Origin: Phycisphaeraceae bacterium
GTDB taxonomy: Bacteria > Planctomycetota > Phycisphaerae > Phycisphaerales > UBA1924
DNA: 64,000 nt
Direction: 5' to 3'
Assembly (NCBI GenBank): GCA_019636615.1
Contig: JAHBXF010000001.1
Location: forward strand, 930,001-994,000
In this document: positions 1-9,375 of the stretch, one piece after another
How positions within the stretch are numbered: the first letter of the stretch is position 1
Layout: each line of letters starts with the position of its first letter
Program-made: the position numbers and the translations under genes
Notes under the pieces: model-generated
What the model was told of the DNA's origin: nothing
What the model saw: the letters and a program-made list of their open reading frames with translations, nothing else
Database searches by the model: none

Positions 1-693
1 AACGCCGATGTTCTGGGTGCGGTCCATGAAGATGCGGTTGCGGTTGAGGAGGGTTTCAAGATCGGTCACGGCCTGGGGCACCTCGTCGCGGATGAGGGCC
101 TTGACCATGCGCTTGAAGGTTTCTTCGTCGGGCAGGTCCTGCATCAGGCCGCCCACGCGGGTCCAGTCCGGGTGGAAGCGCTGGCCGCTGATGTAGTCGC
201 ACAGGTCGTAGATCTTCTCACGCACGTTGAAGGCGTAGATGAAGCCGGTGAAGGCGTTGAGGTCTAGCCCGGCCGCGCCCACGCACAGGAGGTGGTTCTG
301 GATGCGGGCGACCTCGGACATGATGGTGCGCAGAACCTTGCAGCGCGGCGTGATGTCGATGCCGAAGAGTTTTTCGACCGCGCCGTGCCAGGCGATGTCG
401 TTGAAGATGGGGCTCAAGTAGTCCATCCGCGAGCAGATGGTGACGTATTGGTTATAGTCGAGGGCCTCGGCGAGTTTCTCGAAGCCGCTGTGGAGGTAGC
501 CGATGTGCGGCGTGACGCGGGCGATGCGTTCGCCGTCGAGTTCGAGGACGAGGCGCAGGGTGGTGTGCGTGGCGGGGTGCTGGGGGCCGAAGTTGAGGAC
601 CCAGCGGTCGCCCGTGTCAACGTGGTTGGCCAGGTAGCGCGTGTTGTCCGCGTCCACTGTGAAGGCGTCGTCGGGCTTGATCGTGAAGGGCAA
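1..693 (-). CDS. nuoD: NADH-quinone oxidoreductase subunit D, N-terminal part (runs off the window)
   Basis: Encodes the first 231 residues of the 49-kDa/NuoD subunit of respiratory complex I, which helps form the quinone-binding site in the peripheral arm. Seen in the translation: FGPQHPATH at residues 35-43, PHIGYLHSGFEK at 62-73, followed by a YNQYVTICSRMDY segment, all hallmarks of NuoD. The reading frame is open to base 1, so the C-terminal half, with the remaining conserved residues, lies outside. The start is a TTG at 691-693. I chose it because AAGGAG sits six bases upstream and no ATG or GTG lies in a sensible place before it. A membrane thioredoxin is encoded upstream on the same strand, 143 bases away. 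Family assignment is certain; the start is likely but not proven. Confidence 0.95.
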   Translation of the reverse strand, partial: MPFTIKPDDAFTVDADNTRYLANHVDTGDRWVLNFGPQHPATHTTLRLVLELDGERIARVTPHIGYLHSGFEKLAEALDYNQYVTICSRMDYLSPIFNDIAWHGAVEKLFGIDITPRCKVLRTIMSEVARIQNHLLCVGAAGLDLNAFTGFIYAFNVREKIYDLCDYISGQRFHPDWTRVGGLMQDLPDEETFKRMVKALIRDEVPQAVTDLETLLNRNRIFMDRTQNIGV

Positions 694-836
694 TGCAGAC
701 TCCTTGCGGGCCGCGCTGGCCGCCGCTCACAAGCGGGGCCGGGGGGCGCGGCCTCAACTATAGGAATCGCCACGCGGGGCTTTGGGGGTGGAGGAGAGGC
801 CGGGGGGGAGCCCCGGGTTGTCGCGGCGAGCGGGGA

Positions 837-1295
837 TCAGGGGTTGGCGGGTGGGCGGGGGTCGTTGCCGCGCAGCCAAGAGAGCATTTCGGGCCCGTCC
901 AAGTAGCCGACGTGGCGGGCGACTTCTTCGCCGTTGTAGAAAACCATGGTGACGGGGATGGAACGGATGCGGAGGCTGGAGGCCTCGGAGGCGGCGGCGT
1001 CGATGTCCATATAGACGGGCACGGCGTTGCGTTCGAGCCACTGGGCGAGTTGGCCGTCTTGCCAGGTGGTGGCGTCCATGTGCTTGCAGGGGCCACACCA
1101 GTCTGCCCCGGCCTTGACGACGGCCAGGCGTGACTCTTCGCGTGCGCGGCCCAGGCCCAGGGCGAGGTCGGTGGTCTGGAAGACGGCGGGCATTTGCGTC
1201 TCGCCGGTCGTGATGCCGCCGGAGCGATAGGCCCGCACACCCCACCAGGCGGCGATGAGGAGAAGGACGATGACGACCCGGATGGTGGTGCTCAT
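837..1295 (-). CDS. membrane-anchored thioredoxin-like protein
   Basis: A 152-residue protein with one N-terminal hydrophobic segment (residues 5-20, signal anchor) followed by a thioredoxin fold. The redox motif WCGPCK is at 66-71, and the SIPVTMVFYNG segment carries the cis-proline expected opposite the active site. The predicted topology places the domain outside the cytoplasmic membrane, where it would reduce disulfides or supply electrons, as TlpA/DsbD-like proteins do. No DsbD or cytochrome-maturation partner is visible nearby, so the substrate is unknown. It lies upstream of nuoD on the same strand; no clear terminator separates them, so co-transcription is possible. No good ribosome-binding site precedes the ATG. 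Confidence 0.85.
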   Translation of the reverse strand: MSTTIRVVIVLLLIAAWWGVRAYRSGGITTGETQMPAVFQTTDLALGLGRAREESRLAVVKAGADWCGPCKHMDATTWQDGQLAQWLERNAVPVYMDIDAAASEASSLRIRSIPVTMVFYNGEEVARHVGYLDGPEMLSWLRGNDPRPPANP

Positions 1296-1358
1296 GGACT
1301 GGTTGTAGGGGGGCAGGGGGCGGCGTGTTCGCGCGGGGGGTGTGGGGGGTGGGTGTCG

Positions 1359-2060
1359 TCAGGCGGCGCGGCGGATGGCTTTGTGCGAGGGGCAATTGGG
1401 GAGCAGGAAGGACCGCGAGGCGGCGCAGAGCCACTCGAGCCGGTCGGCACGCAGGCCGGAGCCGAAACGCAGTGTGCGCTCGGCGGTGGCGACTTCGATG
1501 GAAGGTGAGAACCAGCCCGGCCCGGCGTGGGGGGCCTGCCGGATGCGGATAGAACGGAGCGCGGGGGTGAAGAACTCACGGCGCAGGCTCAGGGGGCCAA
1601 CGCCGGTAGAGATGGTGGCGACATCGGCACGCACATGGAGGCGCACACTGCCCGCGGCGGCCATGAAGAAGATAGTGGCTAGGAGGAGCCCGACGCCCGC
1701 GAAGGGCAGAAGGAAGAGGAGCATCACAGCGGTGATCGCGGGCGGGATGGGCAGGGCGAGGCTGGCCACGGGCTCGGGGGCGAGGTGCAGGTGCGTGAGC
1801 ATGGTGCAGATGACCATGAGGAGCGGCAGCGCGAGCATCCCGTTCCAGAGGAGCGCAACAGGGCCGGTGAGGATGGCGCGGGGCAGTGAGCGCGTTGAGG
1901 CGGTGAGGGTGAACTCGCCGCCCGGGCCCGACGCGGCGTGGCAGCCCGGGGGCGCATCGGTGAGGGGTGGGTCGGTGTATTCGTGATGACTGGGGACGAA
2001 CCACCGGGGGGTGGCGGTGTCGTGGTGGGTGTCGGTGCGTTGGGTGTGGTGTATGGACAT
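1359..2060 (-). CDS. two-TM membrane protein, paralogue of the zinc-ribbon protein at 2877-3683
   Basis: A 233-residue protein of unknown function. Its N-terminal ~45 residues are His/Pro/Gly-rich. Two long hydrophobic blocks follow (ALLWNGMLALPLLMVICTM and VMLLFLLPFAGVGLLLATIF), then a soluble C-terminal domain with a STGVGPLSLRR segment and a LEWLCAASRSFLL end. It aligns from its GC...GP..E/D segment to the end with the protein at 2877-3683: shared WNG in the first TM, TGVG after the second TM, RFGS and WLCAA.R near the end. It lacks that paralogue's zinc ribbon. GGAGG lies 7 bases before the ATG. The pattern (two TM helices followed by a PH-like beta-rich tail) suggests a membrane-bound sensor or scaffold, but this is inference. 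Confidence 0.75.
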   Translation of the reverse strand: MSIHHTQRTDTHHDTATPRWFVPSHHEYTDPPLTDAPPGCHAASGPGGEFTLTASTRSLPRAILTGPVALLWNGMLALPLLMVICTMLTHLHLAPEPVASLALPIPPAITAVMLLFLLPFAGVGLLLATIFFMAAAGSVRLHVRADVATISTGVGPLSLRREFFTPALRSIRIRQAPHAGPGWFSPSIEVATAERTLRFGSGLRADRLEWLCAASRSFLLPNCPSHKAIRRAA

Positions 2061-2282
2061 GGCGCGGCCTCCGACGGGAGGTATCGGCCGCGCTGCGGGG
2101 GGCGCATGACGGCGGGCGGGGGCGGCGCGGGGAGAATCTGAGTTGATCCCCTGAATGGGTTTGCGTGGGGGTTACCTGCGGGCGTGGGTTGGGGGAATGG
2201 CGCAGTATGGGCGGCGTTCGTACACTTGACGCAATGCAAGCCTGTGGCTAGTCTCCTGATAACCTTTCAAGGAGAACTGAAG

Positions 2283-2825
2283 ATGAAGCGAGCAAACCGG
2301 AACATAACAGTAATCTGCGTCACAGGAGTGGTGGCCGCATGCGTGCTTGCCGCCGTGGCGATGAAGCCACAGCCGGCCGGAGACGATCTTCCGCCGGGAT
2401 TCTCTCGCGATGCTGCAACAGGAGCAATCTCTGTCACGGCTCCGCCTGCGGTTCGCTTTGATCCCACTACCAACGAAGACCATCTTTTGTCTCTGACGAC
2501 CCATCTTTCGGTTCGTTCGTTCTCGCTTGATACAGACGGCTACGTGAAGTCCTTCACGGTCAACTCAAGGCTTGGCAACTTCCCGGACGGGACACTGCTG
2601 ATGTGCCGCTCGGTGACACTTCGCGCCGACGGCACGCTCGAATCACTCGTCCTCGCCGAGAATGCAGCATCCTCGGGCTACGATATGAAAGTAGTGATTG
2701 ACGGCGGCGTCACTACGTACAGTTGCTCGGAAACGACCTGCACGACGGTGTGTGATACCCAAATGGTCAAAGACCCAGAGACCGGGATCATCACAATCAC
2801 GTGTAACTGCCGCGCGACTCCTTGA
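2283..2825 (+). CDS. small exported or membrane-anchored protein with Cys-rich C terminus
   Basis: A 180-residue protein I do not recognise. An N-terminal signal/anchor (KRANRN followed by a hydrophobic run ending near AAVAMKP) precedes a beta-rich domain with a DTDGYVKSF segment. The C terminus holds six cysteines within about 30 residues (SCSETTCTTVCDT ... TCNCRATP), compatible with disulfides in an oxidising compartment. I start at 2283 because AAGGAG lies eight bases upstream; the longer open frame from 2184 has no such site. It sits alone on the plus strand between two minus-strand paralogues and is less GC-rich than they are, possibly a later insertion. Function unknown. Confidence 0.7.
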   Translation: MKRANRNITVICVTGVVAACVLAAVAMKPQPAGDDLPPGFSRDAATGAISVTAPPAVRFDPTTNEDHLLSLTTHLSVRSFSLDTDGYVKSFTVNSRLGNFPDGTLLMCRSVTLRADGTLESLVLAENAASSGYDMKVVIDGGVTTYSCSETTCTTVCDTQMVKDPETGIITITCNCRATP

Positions 2826-2876
2826 TCGGTTGTCGCTTGCAAGCAATCTCTGCAATAGGCATCGGTTTTGCAGATG

Positions 2877-3683
2877 TTATCGCGCGCTGGCGGGGGGAAG
2901 CGGCGCAAGGATGGTGCGTGTGGCGGCGCAGAGCCACTGGGCGCGCTGGGCCGAGAGCATGGAGCCGAAGCGGATGCGCCGAGCGCCGTTGATCTCGACG
3001 GCGTGGCTGTTTTGACCATTACGGCCGGAAGAGTGGTAGAGGCGTACGGACGTGACGGCGAGGGCGTTGAAGCGTTGCCGCCTGCCGATGGAGCCAACAC
3101 CGGTAAAGACTGTGCCGGCGTCTCTGTCGATGGTGACCTGCACGCGCCCGCCAAGTGCCATGAAGAAGAGACTCAAGACGAAGAGGCCGATGAGCACGAA
3201 GGGCGTGATGAAGAAGGCCATGATGAGGGCCAACGGGAGCGGGATGTTCGGCGGGTTGCTCTGGAGCGAGGCGGGTGCGAGGCCGGAGTGAACGAGGAGC
3301 GTGCTCACGACGAGGATGACGAAGGTCCAGGTGACGCCGTTCCAGATGAGCGAGAAGAAGCCCATGAAGAGAGCCATGGGGAGGGAGTGTGTGGTGGCCG
3401 CGAGCACGATATCGCCCATGGGGCCTGTTTCCAGCGCACACCCGGAGGGGGGCGGATCGACGGCGGGCGGGTCGGAGTGGTGCTCACCCATGATGAAGAC
3501 TGGGGCGGTAGGTGTGGCGGGCGCGCTCCCGCTGCTCGCGTCAGCACTAGCTGCGCCGGCGAGTTCGGCGAGAGGTGTAACTGCGCCGCAATGGCGACAG
3601 AGTGCCGCGCCCTGCTCGATGTTGATATCGGCCAGAGGGATGGCGTACCGGCAGCGCGGGCATCTGTTGTGGTCGTCGGGCAT
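2877..3683 (-). CDS. zinc-ribbon two-TM membrane protein
   Basis: A 268-residue protein with an N-terminal zinc ribbon (CPRCRYAIP ... CRHCGAV, residues 8-36), a Pro/Ala-rich linker, two transmembrane blocks (ALFMGFFSLIWNGVTWTFVILVV and LIMAFFITPFVLIGLFVLSLFF) and a C-terminal beta-rich domain with TVFTGVGSIGRRQRF and AQWLCAATRTIL. It is paralogous to the protein at 1359-2060, which has lost or never had the ribbon. The two lie in the same orientation, separated only by an unrelated plus-strand gene. The ribbon suggests a role in protein or nucleic-acid contacts at the membrane, but no known family function can be assigned. Confidence 0.75.
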   Translation of the reverse strand: MPDDHNRCPRCRYAIPLADINIEQGAALCRHCGAVTPLAELAGAASADASSGSAPATPTAPVFIMGEHHSDPPAVDPPPSGCALETGPMGDIVLAATTHSLPMALFMGFFSLIWNGVTWTFVILVVSTLLVHSGLAPASLQSNPPNIPLPLALIMAFFITPFVLIGLFVLSLFFMALGGRVQVTIDRDAGTVFTGVGSIGRRQRFNALAVTSVRLYHSSGRNGQNSHAVEINGARRIRFGSMLSAQRAQWLCAATRTILAPLPPASAR

Positions 3684-3704
3684 GGCCGGGCGATGATACC
3701 GGCC

Positions 3705-6700
3705 TTACTTGGGAGGGGGGAGGTTGCGCTTGATGAGGTCGCCGAGGTTGTCTCTGATGACGCGCTCGGGGCTGATGGAGCGTGTGAGGTTGCGGGCGAA
3801 CATCTCGGCATCGACGCCGGTCGAGGGTTTGTCGAGCGGGCCTTTGGTGCGGAAGGGAACCTCGGTGAGGGCCTCGATGGCGCCGGGGAGTATGCGGCTG
3901 ATGGCCGAGCCTGCGCCGAGGTTGAGTTGGCCCAGCGCGCGGTCGGAGAGGGCGCCGAAGGGCACATACGTGACCACGTCGATGGTGCGCTCGACAAGGT
4001 TGACGGTACCCTCGCTGGCGATGTTGAACTGCCCCATGGGCACGCTCCAGCGTTCATACGTCGCAACGCCTGAGCGAACGCGCACGGTGAGGGGTTCGAG
4101 CCGCTGGCCGACGAGGCCGGTTTCCTTCTGCTTGACGAACTTGAGCACCTCGGAGAAGACCGAGCCCGTGTCGAAGCGCGCTTCGCCGGGATCGATGACA
4201 AAGTCGCCGTTGAGTTTGCTCATGTCGTTGCTCAGGGGCACCGTGAGGCCCGACGCGACGAGCGTCGCGGCCTGGTCTTGCGGCGTCTTCTCCAGGGTGC
4301 CGATCATGGGCAGGCCCTTGATGAGGCGCCGGGAGAGTGCCTGCGTGACTTCGAGCAGCGAAGCACGAAGCGGCTCCTGACCCACAAAGACCCCCTCGCG
4401 GACGTTGCCGCGCAGGCTGGCGGTGGCGCGCGGCGACGTGGCCGAGGCCTGGATGCGCGGCTCGGGGGCGCCGGGGGCCGGGGGCGCATCGCCGAGCGGG
4501 TATCGCTCGATGTCAAACTCGGCGCGGGCGACATCGCCCAGGGCATCGGGGATCATGCCGTCGCTCTTGGCGAAGACATCGAGCAGCACGGTGGGGATCT
4601 GCGGCAGGTCGCCGCGCGCGGTGAGGTGGGCGCCGGCGGGGTTGAAGGTGCCCGCGGGCGTGATGAGGCCGCCGATCTCGCCGCGAACGTTCATGCCGCG
4701 CACCGGGGGCTGCTGGGCCACGGCGGCTTCGGCGACATCGATGCGGAAGTTGAGTGTGGTGGCGGCCGGGGTTGGCTGGGCCGAGTTGAGGCTGAAAGAC
4801 GCGCCGTTGAGGCGCATGGGCGTGCCGTCCGGCGCGGCGAGGGTGAGCGAGGGAAGGGTGATGGTGGCGGCGGCGCTGGGGTGAACCGACGCGCCCTCGC
4901 GCGGCCAGGTGAATCGTTCGATGGCGATGGCGATGGGCGCGATGTCACGAACAGAAGCGGAGGGCGTTGGGGGCGTGCCCGCCGACGGGGCGGGCGCGAG
5001 GAAGGTGTTGGCCCACGCGGGGTCAACGGTGAAGGTCATGCGCGAGGGCTGATCGAGGCGGATCGAGTCGGGCGTGAGGGTGGCGGCCAGCGGGCCGTCG
5101 GTCTTCAGGCGCGGCGCATCGAGCGTGGCACGAACGCCGATGGTGGATTGCTGCACGTCGATAGGCGCGCCGGGCGTGTGCCCGGGCGGGGGCGTGAGCG
5201 TGGTATCAATGCGCGCGCCGGCGGGCGTGCCCACGGCGCCGCTGAGTTTGCCGGGCTGGCCGGCGAGCCGTTCGAGCGCATCGACGTTCACCTGCGTCAT
5301 GTTGATGCTGGCGGTGAGCGGGCCGGCGAGGGCTTTGTCCGAAAGATCGGCGCTGATGGTGGAATCGAGCAGGGCCAGAAGGCCGCCCGCGGCGAGCAGG
5401 CTGCCCTTGGCGCTCAGCGTGGCGGCGCGCTGCGCGGGCAGTGTCGGGCCCGCCAGCGCCGAGAGCGGCGCACGCGCGGTGATCTGGAAGTTTTCAATGC
5501 CCACCTCGCCCAGGTCGCGCGCCGAGCCGTCGGCGTTTTTCATCGTGAGCCCCGTGATCAGGATGCGCGCGGGCGCGTTGATGGCCAGCGACGCTGGCCC
5601 GGCCCGCGACAAGTCCGGCTTGCCGTCGGCCGCGAGCGGGATCGAGACGGGGTCGATCTTGGCGGTGAGCCTGCCCGGCGAGGCGAGGCGAGGCAGCCCT
5701 TCCACGGTCGGCGCGAAGGCGTTGACCAGGCTGGTCACACTCTCGGGCGTGATCGTGGCGTTCGCCTCGAAAGCGCGGATGTCGAGGGCGGTGGGTGTGC
5801 CGCGCAGTGTCGTGGTGGCCACAAGCCTGTCGGCGGTGAGGCGCAGGTCGATGTCGTACGCGTTGGCGGCCTGGGTCTGGGCGCTGAGCACCGCGCTCAC
5901 ACGCGGACCGATGACCCCGGCGAGCAGCGCGGGCAGGTCGAGCGGCACGGGCGCACCTTCCGCGGCGGGGGTTGTTGGGGTTGTGGGGGTTGTGGGTGGG
6001 GCGGGGGGGGTGGGGGGAGCCATCTTCACAATGCCCACCGGCACGTTGGTGAGTTCAAGCCGGCCCGAGGGCTTCATGGTGGCCATCGAGAGGCCAACCC
6101 CGCCCCCGTCGTGTCGCGCGAGAAGGTCTGTCGCGCCCACGCGGCCCTTGATGGTGAAGGGCTTGGCCTCGTGCCACATGGTCGAGTCGATGTCGGCATC
6201 GATACCGCCGCCCTTGGCCATCACCGCACGCACGGTCAACTGTGTGATATCAAGGGCGGGGGCGTATTCGTTGGGGCCGATGATCGGGCGGATGGCCATG
6301 CCCTCGAGCGAGATGTCGGCGTCGGCGCTCACGCGGGTGAGGTCGATGCCGAAGGTTTCGCCCTCCCACGCGGCGTCGAGGTTGCGCACCACAAGTGAAA
6401 GCCCCTTCACCACGGGCTTGCTGGGCCACACGGCGTAGCCCACCTCGGGCTTGACCAGCCGACCGACGATGGAGGGGAACCGGGCTGACTCAACCGACAG
6501 CCCGCGCGGACGGGTGGTGATGCCCTGCTCGGTGATGCGCAGTTCGCCATCAATCTTCAGGTGTTCGCTCTCCACGCGCACGTCGAGGTCGGTGGGCGGG
6601 ATGCGCGCCGCGTCGGCGAGTTCCCCGGCGAGGGTGATGGAGGCATCAAGGCTCGGGCCCACCTGCTGCTGCAGATTGATGCCCGTGCCCTGAAGGAAGG

Positions 6701-8282
6701 GCTGCGCGATGGCGGTCGCTACCCCGGAGAGCGCGATGCGCCCGCGAACGCTCCCCGGGCGCGCGCTGGGCGCGCCGGCGGGCGTGAGCAGGCCGCCGAT
6801 CGTGAGGTCTACATCCAGGTTACCCGCGGCCTGACCAGAGAGCGTGGCCGTGGTCTGGGCCGTGAGGCGCGCGGGCGCGGCAAGGTCTGGCGCATCCAGA
6901 CGCACCGTGACGGGCGCCACCCGGAAGGGGCTTGGGGCCGCGCCTTGCTGAAGCGTCACGCCGCCCGCGGTTTCGCCCAGCGACAGGGCGATCACCGCGC
7001 TGCCTTTTCGCAGGTCAAGAGGTGCGCCGGCGCGTGGCAGGGGCATGCTCAGTTGCTCAACCCTGGCGGCGATATCGGGCAGTTGGGTGATGGTGGCGCC
7101 GGAATCGCCGCCGGCCATCATCGTGCGCACAGCGGGCGAGAGCGCGGGGCCCGCGCTGCCTTTGAGGGTGAACTCAAGGGGCGACGCGGCGGTGATGACG
7201 TTGTTGGCGATGCTCAGCGGGGCGCGAAGCGAGGCGTTGGCGGTCTGGGCAGAGATCACCGCCGCGCCCTTGGCAAGGCCGCCGGTGGCGGTGATGTTGA
7301 GGTCTGCGGTGTCGCCCAGGCCCTCGCGGAGCGAGCCGCCCCGCAGCAGCGTGCCCAGGAAGGCATCAACGAGCGCGAGGGGAAAGGTCTTGATCTCGGC
7401 CTTGATGTCGGCGTCGATGAGGTCGGGCGTGAAGCCGCCGTCTTTGGCGAAGAGGTCGTCGATGGTGGCGTTGATGGTGATCGAGCCCACCCGCCCGCCG
7501 GCGCGCAGGGGCTGGGCCGCGTCACGGGCGCGTGCCGAGGCTTGCAGGGTGATCGGCCGCCCCACCGCGATGGCGGCGTTGACATCGACCTCATCGATCT
7601 CGACGGTGAGCGGGGCCGCGCCGGGGGCGGCGGCGCTGCGATCGGTGAAACTGGCCGACGCGCCCTCGACCACGAGCGAGGCGCGCAGGTTGGTGGGCAG
7701 GCCCGGCGCGGGCGCGCTGCTCTTGGGCGGGGCAGACGCGGGGGCCGGGGGGGCAAGGCGCTGCAGGTTGGTGGTGCCGTCGGGCTCGCGGACGACATCG
7801 GCGCGCAGGCCGGTGAGGGTGATGACGCCCAGATCAAGGCTGCCGCGGATGAGGCCGACGAGCCCCGCATCAACCTTCACCGCGCGGATGCTGGCGACTT
7901 CGCGGTCGGCGGTGTCGATGATCTTGAGCCCCCGCAGGTGCTGGGGGCCGCCCCACGCGAAACTCGCGCTCTGCAGCGTGGCACGCCCGGAGATATAAGA
8001 GCCGCTGCGCGAAGCAACCAGCCCGGGGGCAAGAGCGCCCGCGATGCTGGGGGCCGCGGCGACCAGGGCCACCACCAGGACAAACCCGGCCCCGCCGCCC
8101 AAAAGAAGGAACTTCTTGAGCCGGCCCTTGGCGGGCGGCTTGGGCGGAGCGCTGCCTCGCGCGGTCTTCTCGCGCTTCTCGATGCTGGCGTGGCTGGCCT
8201 TGTCCCAGAACCCTTCATCACCGCCAGAGTTGCCGCCCGCTGGGGAGGGCGCGCGCAACGCGAACCGGGTGTGCGTGAGCAT
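3705..8282 (-). CDS. very large AsmA-like envelope protein
   Basis: A protein of about 1525 residues with a cytoplasmic Lys/Pro-rich N terminus, a single TM helix (KKFLLLGGGAGFVLVVALVA, near residues 56-78) and a long periplasmic region of repeating beta-strand segments with alternating hydrophobic residues and Pro/Ala/Gly linkers. This matches the AsmA/TamB/YhdP class thought to bridge the inner and outer membranes and move lipids. The segment straight after the TM (SGSYISGRATLQSASFAWGG ... LRGLKI) is the typical AsmA N-terminal module. The C-terminal ~150 residues (FDTGSVFSEVLKF, VPFGALSDRAL, PFRTKGPLDKPS) resemble the AsmA-like C domain. I start at the ATG at 8282; an upstream in-frame GTG at 8378 would add 32 unlikely residues. 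No partner genes are adjacent. Confidence 0.8.
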   Translation of the reverse strand: MLTHTRFALRAPSPAGGNSGGDEGFWDKASHASIEKREKTARGSAPPKPPAKGRLKKFLLLGGGAGFVLVVALVAAAPSIAGALAPGLVASRSGSYISGRATLQSASFAWGGPQHLRGLKIIDTADREVASIRAVKVDAGLVGLIRGSLDLGVITLTGLRADVVREPDGTTNLQRLAPPAPASAPPKSSAPAPGLPTNLRASLVVEGASASFTDRSAAAPGAAPLTVEIDEVDVNAAIAVGRPITLQASARARDAAQPLRAGGRVGSITINATIDDLFAKDGGFTPDLIDADIKAEIKTFPLALVDAFLGTLLRGGSLREGLGDTADLNITATGGLAKGAAVISAQTANASLRAPLSIANNVITAASPLEFTLKGSAGPALSPAVRTMMAGGDSGATITQLPDIAARVEQLSMPLPRAGAPLDLRKGSAVIALSLGETAGGVTLQQGAAPSPFRVAPVTVRLDAPDLAAPARLTAQTTATLSGQAAGNLDVDLTIGGLLTPAGAPSARPGSVRGRIALSGVATAIAQPFLQGTGINLQQQVGPSLDASITLAGELADAARIPPTDLDVRVESEHLKIDGELRITEQGITTRPRGLSVESARFPSIVGRLVKPEVGYAVWPSKPVVKGLSLVVRNLDAAWEGETFGIDLTRVSADADISLEGMAIRPIIGPNEYAPALDITQLTVRAVMAKGGGIDADIDSTMWHEAKPFTIKGRVGATDLLARHDGGGVGLSMATMKPSGRLELTNVPVGIVKMAPPTPPAPPTTPTTPTTPAAEGAPVPLDLPALLAGVIGPRVSAVLSAQTQAANAYDIDLRLTADRLVATTTLRGTPTALDIRAFEANATITPESVTSLVNAFAPTVEGLPRLASPGRLTAKIDPVSIPLAADGKPDLSRAGPASLAINAPARILITGLTMKNADGSARDLGEVGIENFQITARAPLSALAGPTLPAQRAATLSAKGSLLAAGGLLALLDSTISADLSDKALAGPLTASINMTQVNVDALERLAGQPGKLSGAVGTPAGARIDTTLTPPPGHTPGAPIDVQQSTIGVRATLDAPRLKTDGPLAATLTPDSIRLDQPSRMTFTVDPAWANTFLAPAPSAGTPPTPSASVRDIAPIAIAIERFTWPREGASVHPSAAATITLPSLTLAAPDGTPMRLNGASFSLNSAQPTPAATTLNFRIDVAEAAVAQQPPVRGMNVRGEIGGLITPAGTFNPAGAHLTARGDLPQIPTVLLDVFAKSDGMIPDALGDVARAEFDIERYPLGDAPPAPGAPEPRIQASATSPRATASLRGNVREGVFVGQEPLRASLLEVTQALSRRLIKGLPMIGTLEKTPQDQAATLVASGLTVPLSNDMSKLNGDFVIDPGEARFDTGSVFSEVLKFVKQKETGLVGQRLEPLTVRVRSGVATYERWSVPMGQFNIASEGTVNLVERTIDVVTYVPFGALSDRALGQLNLGAGSAISRILPGAIEALTEVPFRTKGPLDKPSTGVDAEMFARNLTRSISPERVIRDNLGDLIKRNLPPPK

Positions 8283-8573
8283 GAAACAAGGGTATGGGAC
8301 GTTGTCTCTCGGGCCGAAACCCGGAGAACCCGGGGGGAATGGGCCGCAGCGACGCGCGATCAGTTGCCGAACGCACACCCGCGGGTGGATGGGGCAAAGA
8401 CTCCGCGATACTCACGAAAGCGGACACGAGGGTGTTGATGGCGGCGTGCACGATCGACCGGCCCGCGTACAAAATTGACAAAAAGAGAACCACAAGGCTT
8501 GAACACCCCCCCGGTGTTTTGGTAGTCTGGTGGAAGTCTGTTCCCGTCCGAACACCCAGAGGAGACTGTTCCC
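8283..8573. other. intergenic region between divergent genes, with candidate promoter and hairpin
   Basis: About 290 bases between the AsmA-like gene and a rightward dockerin gene. TTGACA at 8475-8480 looks like a good -35 element for the rightward gene, but I see no convincing -10 at 16-18 bases from it. An AACACC/GGTGTT hairpin follows at about 8502-8521. AGAGGAGA lies just before the ATG at 8574. I see no gene here. Confidence 0.35.
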
Positions 8574-9230
8574 ATGCGTACAAAGATGTCATTGGCCGCG
8601 CTCGCCTTGGCCGCTTCCGCCGCGTGCGCCACCCCGCTCACGCTCACGTACTCTGTCTCAGACCTCGGCGGCGGCGTCTACCGCTATGAGTTCACGCTGA
8701 CGCTGGACAACAACGACGGCACGTGGTTCCCCGGTCAGAACTTCAACTGGATCACCTTCGGCGATGCGCAGGAGTCCACCTCGCCCCTCGCCTCGTTCGT
8801 GGGCGAACTGCCCGCGCCCGTGCCCTTTGACGACGAGGGTTTCTCCTTCTCGGGCGGCTTCCACAACGGCCCGACCCTGCTGGACTTCGGCACCGAGTTC
8901 AACTTCATCGGTTGGGTGCCCACGTCGATCGGCGAAACCCTGGAATGGGCGGGCACCGCGAACGTGGACCTGGCCGAGGGTGAGTTGCTCTGGAGCAACC
9001 TGATCGGCAACGGCGTGCCGGCCGACTTTGTCCCCGCGGTGCGCGACGGCCGCGGCGGCGGATGCGTGGGCGACTTCAACCAGGACGGCGGTATCGACGG
9101 CGCCGATGTTGAAGCCTTCTTCCTCGCGTGGGAAGACAGCGAGCCCGCCGCGGATGTCAATCAGGACGGCGGCGTTGACGGCGCCGACGTTGAGTTCTTC
9201 TTCAACGCCTGGGAATCGGGCGACTGCTGA
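8574..9230 (+). CDS. secreted protein with C-terminal GC-type dockerin repeats
   Basis: A 218-residue secreted protein. The signal peptide covers residues 1-19 (MRTKMSLAALALAASAACA). It is followed by a beta-sandwich-like domain rich in aromatic residues and Gly (residues 20-155) of unknown function. The C terminus is a pair of Ca-binding loops, DFNQDGGIDGADVEAFF and DVNQDGGVDGADVEFFF, each followed by an AW segment, ending ...SGDC. This two-loop tail with a final Cys is the type found in Phycisphaerae secreted proteins (GC-type dockerin) and is also present at 11558, 13176 and 57503 in this window. It probably anchors the protein at the cell surface or in a matrix. AGAGGAGA precedes the ATG. 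A strong hairpin terminator follows. Confidence 0.85.
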   Translation: MRTKMSLAALALAASAACATPLTLTYSVSDLGGGVYRYEFTLTLDNNDGTWFPGQNFNWITFGDAQESTSPLASFVGELPAPVPFDDEGFSFSGGFHNGPTLLDFGTEFNFIGWVPTSIGETLEWAGTANVDLAEGELLWSNLIGNGVPADFVPAVRDGRGGGCVGDFNQDGGIDGADVEAFFLAWEDSEPAADVNQDGGVDGADVEFFFNAWESGDC

Positions 9231-9297
9231 TTCCGCCGACCCCGGCGCGGCACGCCGCCACGCAAGCCCGGCAAAACCCACACTCACCATGAACAAA

Positions 9298-9328
9298 GCC
9301 CGTGCGCAACCGAGCGCACGGGCCTTTT
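9298..9328 (+). terminator. intrinsic terminator of the dockerin gene
   Basis: Perfect 10-bp stem GCCCGTGCGC/GCGCACGGGC with a 6-base loop, followed by TTTT. It lies between the end of the rightward dockerin gene and the end of the leftward OPT transporter gene. The short AAA on the other side could let it work weakly in reverse. Confidence 0.85.
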
Positions 9329-9375
9329 CTGCTTGTTCGTGCTGTTACAGCCGCCCGGGCGGGCGGCGGTGTGTG

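Noticed and set aside
4278..6398. 706-codon plus-strand frame opposite the AsmA-like gene
   Set aside because: Gly/Arg-rich shadow; the minus-strand protein has a convincing TM anchor and AsmA segments.
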